Positions 1 to 11,760 of a DNA stretch of 64,000 bases are shown piece after piece. Every line of letters starts with the position of its first letter. Within the stretch, counting starts at the first letter, position 1. Under the pieces are notes generated by a model. The model did no database searches and was not told where the DNA came from. It saw nothing but the letters and a program-made list of their open reading frames with translations. Source of the DNA: Rhodococcus sp. Leaf278. Its GTDB lineage: Bacteria; Actinomycetota; Actinomycetes; Mycobacteriales; Mycobacteriaceae. The stretch is taken from positions 124,001 through 188,000 of the forward strand of contig NZ_LMRR01000003.1 of the NCBI RefSeq assembly GCF_001426085.1. The letters run 5' to 3'. The translations under genes were made by a program, and so were the position numbers.

Positions 1-325
1 GGCCATCCCGATACTCAAAGACGCCATTTCCAGGGCAGATTCGCCGGTCGTCTTGACTGATCTCTCGACACTTGCAGCGTACGGGCAGCTAGGAGTTTTG
101 CACTCATGGGCTGACCTCGCATCGCCGCCAAAGCATGCCGTCTGGGTCTTGGTGCCGCAACGGCAAGAGTCCGGTGGTTTACCTGGTGCGAGCGTCGACG
201 GGACTGCGCTACCCCTCAACAGCCCGGAACAGTTCATTCAAGTTGCCGCCGAGGAAGTAGCAGCTTTGCTCGCACACACGCAACCACAGCAACATGACAA
301 CCGTATCGAGGAGAACATCCGATGA
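1..325 (+). CDS. pglW: C-terminal fragment, probably PglW kinase of BREX type 2
   Basis: An open frame enters from the left edge (first full codon at base 2) and ends at TGA 323-325, giving about 107 C-terminal residues. No kinase motif lies in this tail, so the call rests on position: in type 2 BREX the order is pglW-pglX-pglY-pglZ-brxD-brxHI, and this frame overlaps the pglX start by ATGA (322-325). The tail reads as a short alpha/beta module (a hydrophobic VWVLVPQ strand, then a proline-rich loop). PglW is a large Ser/Thr kinase-like protein; that part would lie outside the window. The family is inferred from context, not from a domain seen here. Confidence 0.7.
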   Translation, partial: AIPILKDAISRADSPVVLTDLSTLAAYGQLGVLHSWADLASPPKHAVWVLVPQRQESGGLPGASVDGTALPLNSPEQFIQVAAEEVAALLAHTQPQQHDNRIEENIR

Positions 326-3300
326 CGTCGGCCACCACGGCAGGCCCTCAGCTCACGGCTGCGTTGAAGCCGCAGCTGGCACTGCTGGTCGACGACATCC
401 GAGATCGACTCGAACACGACGGCGAAGAGTTGGGGCGCTGGCAAGCGACCCATCGTCAAGCGATCGAGGAACAGCGCACTGCTGGCTCGTGGACCGACTG
501 GTCGGAAGACCAGATCACGCAGGCGGCAGTCGGTTGGCTATTGACTTCGGTCTTCGTGCGTTACTGCGAAGACAATATGCTGCTGGGCGACTCTGCTGTC
601 TGGATTGCTGGGCCAGACCGCGGTTTGCGGCAGCGCGCGGAAGATGCGGAGAACGACTTCTACCGACGGAACCAGGATCTGTCTTACCGTGAGTGGCTCA
701 AGGTGTCATTCGCGGCGCTGCGCGACTGCCCCGCCACCCAGGCTCTGGTCGACGACCACGCAGCACTCAACATCGCTTCACCGTCTTCCGATGCTGTGCA
801 ACAACTTCTGTCATTCTGGCGACGGACCGGTGATGACGGAGAGCTGATCTGGTCATTCGCCGACAGCAACCTGTCCACTCGATTCCTGGGCGACCTCTAC
901 CAAGACCTCTCTGAATTTGCGAAGAAGAAGTACGCACTGCTGCAGACGCCTGAATTTGTCGAGGAGTTCATCCTCGACAGAACGCTTACACCAGCTCTGC
1001 AAGACCGCCCGCTCGAAGGCTTCAAGTTGATCGACCCCACATGCGGTAGCGGGCACTTCCTGCTCGGTGCGTTCGCGCGGCTCACCGAACGCTGGCACCA
1101 AGAGGCACCGGGTCTTGAGCTGCGGACGCGCGTGGACAACGCCCTCGCTTCGATCTACGGCGTAGACCTCAATCCATTTGCCGTGGCTATCGCCAAGTTC
1201 CGCCTGATCGTCGCTGCACTCAAAGCCTGCGGCGAAAGCTCGTTGATCAATGCACCGAAATTTACACTAAACCTCGCCGCTGGCGATTCACTGCTTCACG
1301 GGCCCGAAGCAGACGGTACGGACGCGTTTGATTATGGTGAAGCAGAACTAAACAAAGACTTCGTCGCTGCGGGATTCAACTACAGCACCGAAGATGCAGC
1401 CATCCTCCGTCCGATTCTCACCCCTGGGACTTACGATGTAGTAGTTGGAAATCCTCCCTACATTGTCGTCAATGACAAAGCGCTCAATATTCGCTACCGA
1501 GAGCTATATCCTTTCTGCAAAGGGAAATACGCCCTTACCGTTCCATTTATGGAGCTCTTTTTCAAGCTTGCGAAGCACGGTGCGCGGCCAGGATTCACAG
1601 GGCAGATTACCTCAAACTCTTTTATGAAGCGAGAATTTGGGGTACCTTTGATTGAAGAATTTCTGGCAAAGAAAGACTTGCTACTGGTTGCCGATACCTC
1701 GGGGGCTTACATTCCGGGCCACGGCACTCCGACTGTAATCGTGGTAGGTCGCAACCAGGGCATCAAGCGCGATTTCGTTCGCGCGGTGCTAGGAGTACAG
1801 GGCGAGCCAGGCGCGCCCAAAGATTCTGCTAAGGGTAAAGTTTGGACGTCCATCACTGAACACGTCAACGAGCCAGGCTTCGAAAACCCTTTCATATCAG
1901 TGACAGATCTTGCCCGCAACAAGCTCTCAAACCACCCATGGAGCCTTACTGGCGGTGGCGCCGCCGATGTACTAGCAGCGATCGAGATGCACGCCAGCTC
2001 CCAGCTCCACCAAGCAGCGAAACGAATCGGCGTCTTCGGGATGACCAATTGCGATCCCGCAATGATCATTGACACTGCAACCTGCTCGCGGTTCAGCTTG
2101 GAATCGACAGCACTCCAAAGACTGGTCCTGGGTGACCAGGTAAGAGACCACCGAATTAGTTCAGGGAATTCTGTTTGGTTTCCATATTCAGACGAGATCA
2201 AACTAGTACCAGTTAGTGAGTATCCAAATTTTGAGAGATATCTTTGGCCAAATAGGACCGAGCTCGGAAACAGGGCCACCTTCAACAAAGTGTCGTATTT
2301 CGTGGAAGGTCGACCTTGGTACGAGTGGCACCAGGTACCGCGAGGCGACGACCCTGACACCTTCACAATCACCTTCGCCGAAGTCGCGACGCACAATCAC
2401 TTCGTCCTCGACCGTGGCGGCAAGGTGTTCAAACAAACTGCACCCGTGATCAAGCTGCCGAAGGACGCGACTGAAGACGATCACCTGCGAATACTCGGGT
2501 CACTCAATAGCTCCACAGCATGCTTCTGGCTGAAACAAAATTGCCACAACAAAGGCAGCACGGTTGATCAGAGTGGAGCTCGGACAACCCTGTCTGCGTG
2601 GGAGAATTTCTATCAGTTCAACGGAACCACTCTCAAGAACTTCCCGCTACCTGTAGCTGCGCCGCTGGACCGTGCACGTCGAATTGACATATTGTCACAA
2701 CAGCTGTCCGCGCAGGAGCCTGCCGCCGCGATAGAGACATACGGCGCAAGCCGCGCCACCATCGATGCCGCACGGACCGAGCACGCGTGCATCCACGCAG
2801 CGATGGTTGCCGAACAGGAAGAACTCGACTGGGAGGTCTACCGAAACTACGGCCTCATCGACGATGACCTCACTGTTCCGGTTGCCGAGGCGCCCGAAAT
2901 CGTGCTTGGCGAGCGCACATTCGAAATCGTGCTCGCCCAAAAAGTCGCATCCGGTGAATTAGAGACAGCATGGTTTGCCCGTCACAACGCCACACCGATC
3001 ACAACGGTTCCCACGCAGTGGCCGAGCGACTACCGCGTACTCATCGAGAAGCGAATCGCGGCAATCGAATCCAATCCCTTCGTTCGCCTGCTTGAGACAC
3101 CGGAGTACAAGCGCCGGTGGGCCGGAGAATCATGGGACACCAAACTCCAGAGTGCTCTGAAAGACTGGCTTCTCGACAGACTGGAGGACCAGTCGCTCTG
3201 GTTCACGCCGCAGGGCACGCCACAGCCGCGCTCGATTGGTGAGCTCGCCGGCCACGTCGAGACCAGCACAGAATTCATCGATGCGCTCGATCTATGGGCA

Positions 3301-3930
3301 GGTCAGAAAGACGCGCCCGTTACCGCCACGCTCATCAAACTCCTGGCAGATGAGGGTGTTCCCTATCTTGCTGCCATGCGCTACAAGGACTCCGGATTGC
3401 GCAAACGTGCGGAGTGGGAACGCGTCTGGGATATGCAACGAGATGAGGATGCTGGCCTGATGGCGGCAACCGACATTCCGGTACCTCCGAAGTACACCGG
3501 CGCTGACTTCGTCAAACAGTCCTACTGGTCGCACCGCGGCAAACTCGATGTCCCCAAAGAACGATTTATTTCCTACCCCGGCGCGGGACGAGAAACCGAT
3601 CCGACTCCGATGCTGGGTTGGGCGGGTTGGAACCATGCCCAGCAGGGCATCGCCCTTGCGACGATCTACGCCTGGCGCGAATCCGAGGGCATCGATCTCG
3701 TTGAACTCGTACCGGTCGTTGCTGGCATTGCCGAGATACTGCCCTGGGTCAAGCAATGGCACGCCGGCGTCGACGCCAATATCGGTCTCGATTTGGCCGA
3801 GTACCTCACCGGCCAGCTGGCCGAGAAATCAGCAGCAGTGAACGTGCCCGTGGACGATCTCAACAAGTGGCGGCCCGTCAAGACCACCCGAGCACGCAAA
3901 GCTACCGCACGAAAGGCAGTTCAACAGTGA
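322..3930 (+). CDS. pglX: BREX-2 adenine-specific DNA methyltransferase PglX
   Basis: A 1202-residue protein of the usual PglX size. The SAM-binding motif [10 protein letters not shown], is at residues 238-246 and the catalytic motif IV, NPPY, at 377-380, in the order expected of an N6-adenine methyltransferase. A helical N-terminal region precedes the catalytic core, and a long C-terminal half probably carries target recognition. In BREX the enzyme marks host DNA as self at a non-palindromic site and is also needed for phage restriction. The start ATG overlaps the upstream stop (ATGA) and has a GAGGAG-type ribosome site at 308-313. Both motifs are intact, so it is likely active. The recognition site cannot be read from sequence. 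Confidence 0.95.
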   Translation: MTSATTAGPQLTAALKPQLALLVDDIRDRLEHDGEELGRWQATHRQAIEEQRTAGSWTDWSEDQITQAAVGWLLTSVFVRYCEDNMLLGDSAVWIAGPDRGLRQRAEDAENDFYRRNQDLSYREWLKVSFAALRDCPATQALVDDHAALNIASPSSDAVQQLLSFWRRTGDDGELIWSFADSNLSTRFLGDLYQDLSEFAKKKYALLQTPEFVEEFILDRTLTPALQDRPLEGFKLIDPTCGSGHFLLGAFARLTERWHQEAPGLELRTRVDNALASIYGVDLNPFAVAIAKFRLIVAALKACGESSLINAPKFTLNLAAGDSLLHGPEADGTDAFDYGEAELNKDFVAAGFNYSTEDAAILRPILTPGTYDVVVGNPPYIVVNDKALNIRYRELYPFCKGKYALTVPFMELFFKLAKHGARPGFTGQITSNSFMKREFGVPLIEEFLAKKDLLLVADTSGAYIPGHGTPTVIVVGRNQGIKRDFVRAVLGVQGEPGAPKDSAKGKVWTSITEHVNEPGFENPFISVTDLARNKLSNHPWSLTGGGAADVLAAIEMHASSQLHQAAKRIGVFGMTNCDPAMIIDTATCSRFSLESTALQRLVLGDQVRDHRISSGNSVWFPYSDEIKLVPVSEYPNFERYLWPNRTELGNRATFNKVSYFVEGRPWYEWHQVPRGDDPDTFTITFAEVATHNHFVLDRGGKVFKQTAPVIKLPKDATEDDHLRILGSLNSSTACFWLKQNCHNKGSTVDQSGARTTLSAWENFYQFNGTTLKNFPLPVAAPLDRARRIDILSQQLSAQEPAAAIETYGASRATIDAARTEHACIHAAMVAEQEELDWEVYRNYGLIDDDLTVPVAEAPEIVLGERTFEIVLAQKVASGELETAWFARHNATPITTVPTQWPSDYRVLIEKRIAAIESNPFVRLLETPEYKRRWAGESWDTKLQSALKDWLLDRLEDQSLWFTPQGTPQPRSIGELAGHVETSTEFIDALDLWAGQKDAPVTATLIKLLADEGVPYLAAMRYKDSGLRKRAEWERVWDMQRDEDAGLMAATDIPVPPKYTGADFVKQSYWSHRGKLDVPKERFISYPGAGRETDPTPMLGWAGWNHAQQGIALATIYAWRESEGIDLVELVPVVAGIAEILPWVKQWHAGVDANIGLDLAEYLTGQLAEKSAAVNVPVDDLNKWRPVKTTRARKATARKAVQQ

Positions 3931-6900
3931 CCTTCTCCGGTTCATCCGCCGCTCCAGCTCGGACTTTGCGAGAGACGTTTGCGATCCCGGAGTCGCACGG
4001 CACCAATGATTACGTGCTACGCCTCTCGGATTCAGTCGAAGAGAACAGCATCGCAGCAACCATCAATACGTACGTGGTCACGCCGGCACTCGTCGAAGCC
4101 TTCGACACTGCGTTGTCCGTCGTCGACGAAGCACTGCGCACCAAGCAGAACAAGGCCGCGTACCTCGAGGGATCCTTCGGCTCGGGCAAGTCGCACTTCA
4201 TGGCAGTTCTGCACGCGGTCCTCGGGCACTCGCCCGCAGCACTGTCCACTCCCGAACTTCAACCGGTGATCGCGAAACATCCGGCGATTGGACACGCGAA
4301 CCTGTTGCGCCTGACGTTCCACTTCCTGGACGCACACAGCGTGGAATCGGCACTGTTCGATCAATACCTGCGTCAAATTGCGGCTCTGCACCCCACTGCC
4401 TTACCTCCGGTGCTGCATTCGGCCGGCGGACTGTTCGTAGACGCGGACAACCGACGCCGCGAGGTCGGTGACGACACCTTCTTCGCAGCACTAAACGGCG
4501 CACACACCCAACGGACCACAACAGTTGACTGGGGCGCGTTGGGGCAGGGAAGCAGCACCTGGACTGCGGATACTTATGCGTCCGCTAGCGCGCCCAATGC
4601 GGACCCCGAGGTGCGTGCGAAACTGCAGCAGGCTCTGATTGCCACATACTTCACCAGCTACTCACGCAATACTGATTGGCTACCGCTGGAAGACGGTCTC
4701 GCCGTAATCGCCGACCACGCCAAGTCGCTCGGTTATGACGGCGTCGTACTGATGCTCGATGAGCTGGTCCTATGGCTGACGTTCATGATCACCGCGCGCG
4801 AGAAGTTCAATGTCGAGGTCCAGAAGATCACCAAGCTCGTCGAAACCAGTCGCGGACACCTCGCAGTTCCCATCGCGTCGTTCATCGCGCGTCAGCATGA
4901 CCTCAGCCGCTGGCTGACCACCGGGCCCGAGTCCGGTGCGACTCAGCAGGCCCTGGAGCAAGCATTCGCCCATCAGGCCGGGCGGTTCGGCAGCGTCCGA
5001 CTCGGTGACGAGAACCTGCCCTACATCGCGAACAAGCGGCTGCTTCAACCAGCGGACGCGGAAGCGGTCGCCGCACTCGACACCGCGTTCGCTCGCCTCG
5101 ATCGCAGCCCCAAGGTCTGGGATGTATTGCTCGACGGAGTCAACACCGACGATCAACACCGAGGGTCCGACTCCGACGCGTTCAAGCTCACCTACCCGTT
5201 CTCGCCCGCGCTCATCGATACCCTGCGGTCGCTCTCCGGTCAGATGCAACGCGAGCGCACTGCGCTCAAGGTGATGCAACAAATACTTGCCGACAACGCA
5301 GACCGCCTCACCATCGACAACGTCATTCCGGTTGGCGAGGCCTTCGACTACATCATCGACAGCGCCAACGCGACACCGATGAACGACGCTGCAGCACAAA
5401 CGTTCAAGACTGCCAGAACGCTGTGGACCGACAAATTACGTCCATTGCTCTTCAAGAACGCGGGCGTTCTTGAAACGACAGCAGACAAGGACGTTCCGGC
5501 CGGACTGCGCGCCGACGTCCGGATCGCCAAGACATTGCTGATGTCCGCTGTTGCGCCGAACGTGCCTGCACTCAAGCAGATTGACGCGTCAAGGCTGGCA
5601 TCGCTCAATCACGGCAGCGTCATTAGTCTCATTCCCGGGGACCAGATCGGTCAGATCACCAACAAGGTGAAACAGTGGGCAGCGGAGATACCGGAGCTGT
5701 CCGTCACCAACGATGCAAACCCGATCATCTCTGTGACGCTCGAATCCGTAGACTACGAGCGCATCATCGCGCGTGCACAAGCGGAAGATACCGATGGCCG
5801 TCGTCGGGAGCTGATGCGTGATCTGCTCGCCGAGCACCTAGGAGTCATCGGGGCTCAACACACTGTCGACAACGCTCTGCTGCGTTCGATCACCTGGCGT
5901 GCTACGCACCGGCAGGTTGAAGTCGTCTTTGGCAATGTTCGAGACCATGGCTACCTCCCGGATGAGACTTTCCGTCCATCCGTTGACGGTGCGTTGAGGC
6001 TTGTGGTCGATCTACCATTCGATGACGCGGGACATACGACCGCCGAGGACCACGACCGCGTCGAACAATTACGGCGAACCAGCCAAGACCGATTCACCGT
6101 CGTCTGGCTCCCCAGCTTCTTCCCGGAGAAGGTAACCCGCCAGCTGGGGCGCCTCGTCATTCTGAACTACGTTTTGGCCGGCGATAGGTGGGCCAGCTAT
6201 GCCAACGAACTGTCCGAAGCAGACCGGGCTGCCGCACGCTCGATACTCCAACAGCAGCAAGCTCAGGTACGCGGCCAGCTGAACAATGCTGTCCAGGTCT
6301 CCTATGGCGTAGCCGCAGGAGCTTCCTTCGCGGAAGGCCAACCGCCGCTTCGGTCCCTCCACGCCGGCTTTGTCGTACAGCCACCCATCGGAAATACGCT
6401 GGGCGAGGCCGTCAATCGGCTCATCGGCGACGCGTTCGACGCGCTGTACCCGGACCACCCCGATTTCACCCCGCCGGACAAGCTCATAAGCCGCGGTGAA
6501 CTGAACGTGGTCCTCAAACGACTACGAGAAGCTCAATCTCAGGTGGACGGCCGTATCCCACTCGAGCGTTCCGAGCGCGATATCGCCCGTCGAGTCGTGG
6601 AACCCTTGGCCCTCGCCAAGACCAACGAGACGCATCTGCTGTTCGGACCGGAGCACTTCGCGACGTGGCGGAGCCGGATTACCCAAGAGCTGTCGAGATC
6701 CTCGATCGATGAGGACACCGACGTCGCAATAGAGGTCCTTCGGACGGCCATCGCGGCCAGCGGGACCAGACGCGGACTTACCGACGACATGATCGACCTC
6801 GTTGCGGGTGCATGGACCGCTCAGACGAAGCGCTCATGGTTCCTACACTCGTCCCCCATCGCCGAACCGCTCATCGGAGACTTCCGCCGTGGCACCACAA

Positions 6901-7673
6901 TGCGCCTCGAACCCTTGCCCGAACGCCAACCGTGGATCGACGCCTGCCGCCGGTGGAATGTGCTTACCGGCCAGAATGTGAACGATTTCCTCACTGCAAC
7001 CAATGTCGCGGTCTTCGCACGCACGGTGCAGGAGTTCGCTGCCACCGGACGCGCAGACCGCCTGCGTCTAGTGAGCACGCTGACGAGGGCTGACAGCCAC
7101 CTTGCAATTCCGCATGACAACGCGCGACTGGCTCTCGCCCAGGACCTCTGCGAACTCCTAGACAATCGAATTCCACACTTGGACAACATTGCATTGGTCG
7201 ACGCACTAGCCGGCGCAGACCTTCATGGCACAGATCTCGAAGCTGGGCGTTCGATGACAACGGCCGGCGCTGTTGCGAACACAGTGGATGGATTCTCGTT
7301 GGACCGCTTGAACGTGCTAAGCAACGCTGCTTTGACCGAGGACGATCGCGGGCGCACTGCAGCTGCCATAGTTGACTCGATAGTCGTTGCACTTTCCGGT
7401 CATGAACTCGTTCATCCACTCAGCGCTGCGTTGGACAAAGCTACTCAGGACCGCGATAAGTGGCTGGAAGGAGGAATTGGGCATCCGCCACCGCCGCCCC
7501 CAGAGCCACCGGTTCCGCCAGTTCCGCCAGTTCCGCCAGTTCCCGAATCGCTCTACGAGTTCACGGTTGACGGTCCTCAGAATTACTCAATCGTCGAAGA
7601 GCGCCTCAAGGCGCTGATGGCGGAGAACCCAGGCGTGCGATACACCGTCACCATTTCTCGGATCGATCGATGA
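3927..7673 (+). CDS. pglY: BREX-2 P-loop ATPase PglY (BrxC-like)
   Basis: The frame is open from 3756, but GTG 3927 overlaps the pglX stop (GTGA) and follows GAAAGG at 3911, giving a 1248-residue protein. The Walker A motif is [10 protein letters not shown], with Lys at residue 88. A Walker B-like segment ([12 protein letters not shown]) lies near residue 275. This matches PglY/BrxC, the large AAA-type core ATPase of BREX. Near the C-terminus a proline-rich linker (7488-7545) contains three exact 9-bp repeats coding VPP, followed by a small terminal domain. The linker is long and low-complexity, so the last ~45 residues are probably a separate module on a flexible tether. It is coupled to pglZ by an ATGA overlap. 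Confidence 0.93.
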   Translation: MTFSGSSAAPARTLRETFAIPESHGTNDYVLRLSDSVEENSIAATINTYVVTPALVEAFDTALSVVDEALRTKQNKAAYLEGSFGSGKSHFMAVLHAVLGHSPAALSTPELQPVIAKHPAIGHANLLRLTFHFLDAHSVESALFDQYLRQIAALHPTALPPVLHSAGGLFVDADNRRREVGDDTFFAALNGAHTQRTTTVDWGALGQGSSTWTADTYASASAPNADPEVRAKLQQALIATYFTSYSRNTDWLPLEDGLAVIADHAKSLGYDGVVLMLDELVLWLTFMITAREKFNVEVQKITKLVETSRGHLAVPIASFIARQHDLSRWLTTGPESGATQQALEQAFAHQAGRFGSVRLGDENLPYIANKRLLQPADAEAVAALDTAFARLDRSPKVWDVLLDGVNTDDQHRGSDSDAFKLTYPFSPALIDTLRSLSGQMQRERTALKVMQQILADNADRLTIDNVIPVGEAFDYIIDSANATPMNDAAAQTFKTARTLWTDKLRPLLFKNAGVLETTADKDVPAGLRADVRIAKTLLMSAVAPNVPALKQIDASRLASLNHGSVISLIPGDQIGQITNKVKQWAAEIPELSVTNDANPIISVTLESVDYERIIARAQAEDTDGRRRELMRDLLAEHLGVIGAQHTVDNALLRSITWRATHRQVEVVFGNVRDHGYLPDETFRPSVDGALRLVVDLPFDDAGHTTAEDHDRVEQLRRTSQDRFTVVWLPSFFPEKVTRQLGRLVILNYVLAGDRWASYANELSEADRAAARSILQQQQAQVRGQLNNAVQVSYGVAAGASFAEGQPPLRSLHAGFVVQPPIGNTLGEAVNRLIGDAFDALYPDHPDFTPPDKLISRGELNVVLKRLREAQSQVDGRIPLERSERDIARRVVEPLALAKTNETHLLFGPEHFATWRSRITQELSRSSIDEDTDVAIEVLRTAIAASGTRRGLTDDMIDLVAGAWTAQTKRSWFLHSSPIAEPLIGDFRRGTTMRLEPLPERQPWIDACRRWNVLTGQNVNDFLTATNVAVFARTVQEFAATGRADRLRLVSTLTRADSHLAIPHDNARLALAQDLCELLDNRIPHLDNIALVDALAGADLHGTDLEAGRSMTTAGAVANTVDGFSLDRLNVLSNAALTEDDRGRTAAAIVDSIVVALSGHELVHPLSAALDKATQDRDKWLEGGIGHPPPPPPEPPVPPVPPVPPVPESLYEFTVDGPQNYSIVEERLKALMAENPGVRYTVTISRIDR
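7488..7545 (+). repeat. Proline-linker microsatellite inside pglY
   Basis: A run of proline codons is followed by three exact tandem copies of the 9-mer gttccgcca at 7512-7538 and a partial fourth. The unit is in frame, so slippage would change linker length by three residues without breaking the gene. Confidence 0.85.
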
Positions 7674-10471
7674 CTATGTCCACGAACCTTCCGAAAGCAG
7701 ATTTGGCCAGCGTTCGGAATTTGATATCGAACTCGAGGCTGTCGCGACACAACCATGGAGTGATCGCGGTATCCGCAGCACCTGAGTGGGCGGGCGACGC
7801 GGAATTCACCTTCGACGGGCAAACCGTCAACGTCCGCACAGCACCGAGCGTCCTGGCGATCCGGGACGCGCTGACCGAACGCAGTCGCGTCGACTGGGTA
7901 GTGATCCTGACCGACCGCACCGCAACGGAACTACCCGTCGGCATCCTCGAACACCTTGCTGCGGGCCGTCTCTCGAATCTCGACCCGTGGCCTGTGCTAC
8001 GCGAAATGTTCAGTGCATCGAAGCAAGAGTTCAATTTGCTCTCACTGAAAAATGAGTCTGCCCGGGCTGTACTACGAGAGTTGGACGGTCAACAGATGGT
8101 GCCGGCTCCAGGTGGAGTGCTCACCAACGAACACCTGTTCACCTCGCTCGCGCGCGACCGATTCGGCTTGAAGCCAGCAGAATTCACCCCTCACAGCATC
8201 GCCATGTGGTCCATGAACCGCGAGGATGCACTGCGGTTCGACGGCTGGCGCTCGCGCACCGACCCACAATTGTTCGATGAATTTCTGAGCTGGATCAGCG
8301 GACGCCTCGGACCCCTCGGAAGCCCGTTCACAACAGTGCTCCGAACCACCGGCCCAACCGAACTGGTGCCCCTCGGGTTGGTAGCAGCGTTGCTCGACAA
8401 CGGCACGGCGATCTCGACGGCATTCCCTGCTGCGCTCGAGACATCCATCAAGGTCCGAACACTGTTGGAAGTCCACCTCGGCGGCACAGCAGGTCTCACC
8501 GAACAACAGCTGATCGCGTGGGGTAACACAGCAGCCCTCGCTGTCTCCGGTACCGAAGTGTCAGCTGACATTCTCCGGCGCGGCGAAGATCTTGTGACTT
8601 CTCTACAGGCTGATTCATTGATCGCCCGATCAGATGTGCTGCCGTCCGCTATGACACCGCGTATCGGGCAGTTCGCCGCCGCGTTGATCGAGTCGACGCA
8701 AACCGGCAGCCTCGCTACGGTCGAGAATGCGTGGGCCAACGTCATTTCTCACCGTTCAGCGCGGATGGACACCAACGACGCTCCTCGTGATGTTCGTGTC
8801 GGCTCGGCCGCACTACGTCTACTCCGTTGGCTACAACGTCCCGCGGCCCAACCCTCGACATTGGCGTCATGGCTTGCGGAACATCGATCGGATCTGTCCT
8901 GGGTGGACGGTGCAGTCAATGCGGCCTTCACCGGCGCAGACAACACTGCGCTCGCATCGGCGGCCCACCGCATCATCGACCTTGTTCGTCAGCGACGGGC
9001 GAAGGCCGATCGGCAGTTCGCTTCGCTCCTTGCAGCCAACGGCGTTCATCGAAGCGCAGCCGCCGGAATGCCCTTGCTGATAGAGGATCTCCTCGACCGC
9101 GTCGTTCGCCCTCTCACGGTGCCGCAGCCGGGTGCCACCGGTTCATCCAATCCCGTCAAACCCTCCCCCGTACTCCTGATCGTCGCCGATGGGATGAGTG
9201 CGACTGTCGCGAACGAAACCGTCGCCGATGCGCTCCGGCGCTACCGACCTCAGTGGCAAGAGTGTGTGTTGGAAGACGTCAACGATCTGCAGGCGGCACT
9301 TGCTGTACTTCCGACAGTGACGAAGTTCTCGCGTTGTTCACTGCTGACCGGAGCACTTGCCACCGGAACCCAGGACCGTGAGCGCAGCGGCTTTGCTTCC
9401 TGGCTACAGAGCAACGCACTGCCTGCAACCGGCCAGGTTCTCTTTCACAAGGCTGACATGGATGCGGTGTCTCGGGGCCACGCCCTTGCGTTCGATGTCC
9501 GCATTGCACTAGAAGACACCGGTAATCGCCCCGTCGTTGCCTGTGTCCTCAACGACATCGATGACGCGTTGGATCGTTCCGATCCCATCGGATCGACCTG
9601 GTCGACATCGAGTTTCAAGCACCTCGACGCGCTCCTAGCTGCGGCCGCCGCAGTGGGCCGTACGGTCGTCCTGACAAGCGACCACGGCCATGTCGTCGAA
9701 CGCCGTGAACAGCCCAGTGTTCAACGTGGAGTCAGGGAATCAGCACGCTATCGGTCTGCCGCCGGAGTCGACCCGACGTCCTTGCCGGCCGACGAGATCC
9801 TGGTCGAGGGTGAGAGAGTCCGAACCGACGACCACCGCGCGATCCTCGCAGTGGATGAGCAGGTGCGCTACACCGGACTCAAGGCCGGATATCACGGTGG
9901 TGCCACGCTATCCGAGACAGTCATCCCCGTATCGATATTGGTCAACGGTGCTGTTCCCCCACACCTAGGTTTGGTGCTACGCCCTAATCCAGTACCTGTC
10001 TGGTGGGATCCGCAGCGGACCACCGTCGTTGCCCCGACTGTAGCGACGGAACTCGTGCGCGCTGTACCCAAACGGAAGCCTGTCGTCAAACCTGCACCGC
10101 AGCCGGACTCGCTGTTCGACGTGGCCGAGCCGGCCGCCCCTTCGGCCACGCCCACGCCGGCCGGTGGTCGAGATCTCGTCGCGGAATTGATTGCGAGCCC
10201 ACTCTTCACACAGCAGTACAACGCGTTTCCTCCACGAATCACCAAACCTGTTATCGGACTGTTCATCCAAGGACTGATCAACGGAAACGGCCGGCTACCC
10301 CTCGCCCAGGCCGCTGAGATTCTCGGCGTCCAAGCAGGTCGAGCGAAGAGAACGATCGCCGCGCTCAGCCAAGTGATCAATGCGGACGGAGTGGTAGCGC
10401 TGAGCGAGAATGGAATCGAAGTAGAGCTCGCAGCGAGCCTGATGTTCGAACAATACGAGGTGAAGCCATGA
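7670..10471 (+). CDS. pglZ: BREX-2 phosphatase-superfamily protein PglZ
   Basis: A 933-residue protein with the PglZ domain of the alkaline phosphatase superfamily. [13 protein letters not shown] starts the metal-binding fold, SDHGH (Asp671-His674) is the second metal motif, and YHGGATLSE supplies the last metal-ligand region. Residues 1-430 are a helical N-terminal region. A Pro/Ala-rich linker (about 805-840) leads to a winged-helix-like C-terminal tail (846-933). That tail is paralogous to the last 87 residues of the protein encoded at 13944-14621. PglZ is the signature BREX protein. The start overlaps the pglY stop (ATGA), and the 3' end overlaps brxD. Confidence 0.94.
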   Translation: MTMSTNLPKADLASVRNLISNSRLSRHNHGVIAVSAAPEWAGDAEFTFDGQTVNVRTAPSVLAIRDALTERSRVDWVVILTDRTATELPVGILEHLAAGRLSNLDPWPVLREMFSASKQEFNLLSLKNESARAVLRELDGQQMVPAPGGVLTNEHLFTSLARDRFGLKPAEFTPHSIAMWSMNREDALRFDGWRSRTDPQLFDEFLSWISGRLGPLGSPFTTVLRTTGPTELVPLGLVAALLDNGTAISTAFPAALETSIKVRTLLEVHLGGTAGLTEQQLIAWGNTAALAVSGTEVSADILRRGEDLVTSLQADSLIARSDVLPSAMTPRIGQFAAALIESTQTGSLATVENAWANVISHRSARMDTNDAPRDVRVGSAALRLLRWLQRPAAQPSTLASWLAEHRSDLSWVDGAVNAAFTGADNTALASAAHRIIDLVRQRRAKADRQFASLLAANGVHRSAAAGMPLLIEDLLDRVVRPLTVPQPGATGSSNPVKPSPVLLIVADGMSATVANETVADALRRYRPQWQECVLEDVNDLQAALAVLPTVTKFSRCSLLTGALATGTQDRERSGFASWLQSNALPATGQVLFHKADMDAVSRGHALAFDVRIALEDTGNRPVVACVLNDIDDALDRSDPIGSTWSTSSFKHLDALLAAAAAVGRTVVLTSDHGHVVERREQPSVQRGVRESARYRSAAGVDPTSLPADEILVEGERVRTDDHRAILAVDEQVRYTGLKAGYHGGATLSETVIPVSILVNGAVPPHLGLVLRPNPVPVWWDPQRTTVVAPTVATELVRAVPKRKPVVKPAPQPDSLFDVAEPAAPSATPTPAGGRDLVAELIASPLFTQQYNAFPPRITKPVIGLFIQGLINGNGRLPLAQAAEILGVQAGRAKRTIAALSQVINADGVVALSENGIEVELAASLMFEQYEVKP

Positions 10472-11760
10472 GTCTGTCCCCCGTTCGGCGTCGAGAAATT
10501 CTTCAGGCACTCCGACAAGGCACTGTGCCGTCCGGCAACCTCGATGTCTTGGCAGTGGGCATAGACAAGTTCGCCAACACGGTCGGAGAGGATCTCGAGG
10601 CGGTCGCTTCCGGTGGAGCTGTCTTCAAAGCAGTGAGAGGTGAGTACGGCTCCGGCAAAACATTTTACGCACGCTGGCTGCAGCAACAAGCCATGAAACG
10701 CGGTTTGGCAGTAGCAGAGGTCCAAATCAGCGAACTGGAGACCCCGCTCCACAAACTCGAAACTGTCTACCGCCGCACCACGGAATCACTGCGTACTTCC
10801 GCATTCGCCCCCTCTGCCTTCCGCAGCGTCCTCGACGCGTGGCTTTACGGGATCGAGGAGGACGCCGCAGCCGCAGCAGGCACAGATGAAGCATCGCCTG
10901 AACAGGTCGACGCGTTGCTGGAGACGCGGCTCGCCGCCGTTGCATCAGCGACCCCGGTGTATCCAATGGTTTTGCGCGCGTACAGAGCTGCGCTCGAGCG
11001 CGACGATGTAGCCACCGCTGATGCACTGGTCGCCTGGCTCGGCGGGCAACCGCATGTCGGTGCCGCAGCTAAGCGCGCAGCCGGAGTCCGTCAAGACGTC
11101 GATCACTTCCTGGCCATGGGTTTCCTTCAAGGCTTACTTGCAGTGTTGAAGGGCGCTCGCCACCCCGGCCTGCTGCTAGTGATCGACGAAGTCGAAACGC
11201 TACAGCGCATGCGGTCCGACGCGCGAGCCAAAGCACTGAATGCGCTTCGCCAATGGATTGACGAACTCGACTCGGGCCGCTACCCCGGCCTGTACCTACT
11301 CATCACTGGTACGCCCGCATTCTTCGACGGGCGGATGGGCGTCCAGTCCCTCCCACCCTTGGCGCAACGACTGCATACCGACTTCTCGGGGGACGCCAGA
11401 TTCGACAACCCCCGTGCGCCTCAAATTCGCCTTGCGGGATTCGACATCGACAGATTGGTCGAAGTCGGGATCCGTGTGCGCGACGTCTTCCGAGACGGGT
11501 CCGCGGTGCCCGAACGGATTGCCTCGATGGTCGATGATGACTACATCGCCGATCTCGCACGCGCCGTCGCCGGCAAACTCGGCGGTCAGGTCGGAATCTC
11601 GCCGAGACTATTTCTGAAGAAGCTCGTTCTCGATGTATTGGACAAGGTGGATCAGTTTCCGGAGTTCGATCCTCGTCAGAACTACTCGCTAACACTGAGT
11701 TCCGAAGAGATGACTGACACCGAACGCCACGCGGTCTCCGCGGATGAGGTCGAGTTGTGA
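10468..11760 (+). CDS. brxD: BREX ATP-binding protein BrxD
   Basis: A 430-residue P-loop protein of the DUF2791/BrxD type found in BREX types 2 and 6. Walker A is RGEYGSGKT (Lys64), and Walker B (LLLVIDEVET) is near residue 240. Overlaps at both ends (ATGA with pglZ, GTGA with brxHI) place it in one translationally coupled message. The BrxD-helicase pair is the marker that separates type 2 from type 1 BREX. Its exact role is unknown; in other systems BrxD-like ATPases act together with the partner helicase. Confidence 0.9.
   Translation: MSLSPVRRREILQALRQGTVPSGNLDVLAVGIDKFANTVGEDLEAVASGGAVFKAVRGEYGSGKTFYARWLQQQAMKRGLAVAEVQISELETPLHKLETVYRRTTESLRTSAFAPSAFRSVLDAWLYGIEEDAAAAAGTDEASPEQVDALLETRLAAVASATPVYPMVLRAYRAALERDDVATADALVAWLGGQPHVGAAAKRAAGVRQDVDHFLAMGFLQGLLAVLKGARHPGLLLVIDEVETLQRMRSDARAKALNALRQWIDELDSGRYPGLYLLITGTPAFFDGRMGVQSLPPLAQRLHTDFSGDARFDNPRAPQIRLAGFDIDRLVEVGIRVRDVFRDGSAVPERIASMVDDDYIADLARAVAGKLGGQVGISPRLFLKKLVLDVLDKVDQFPEFDPRQNYSLTLSSEEMTDTERHAVSADEVEL

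Noticed and set aside
3756-3926. 57-codon N-terminal extension of pglY
   Set aside because: It overlaps pglX in another frame and is Arg/Ser-rich. GTG 3927 with a GTGA overlap and a GAAAGG site explains the start better.
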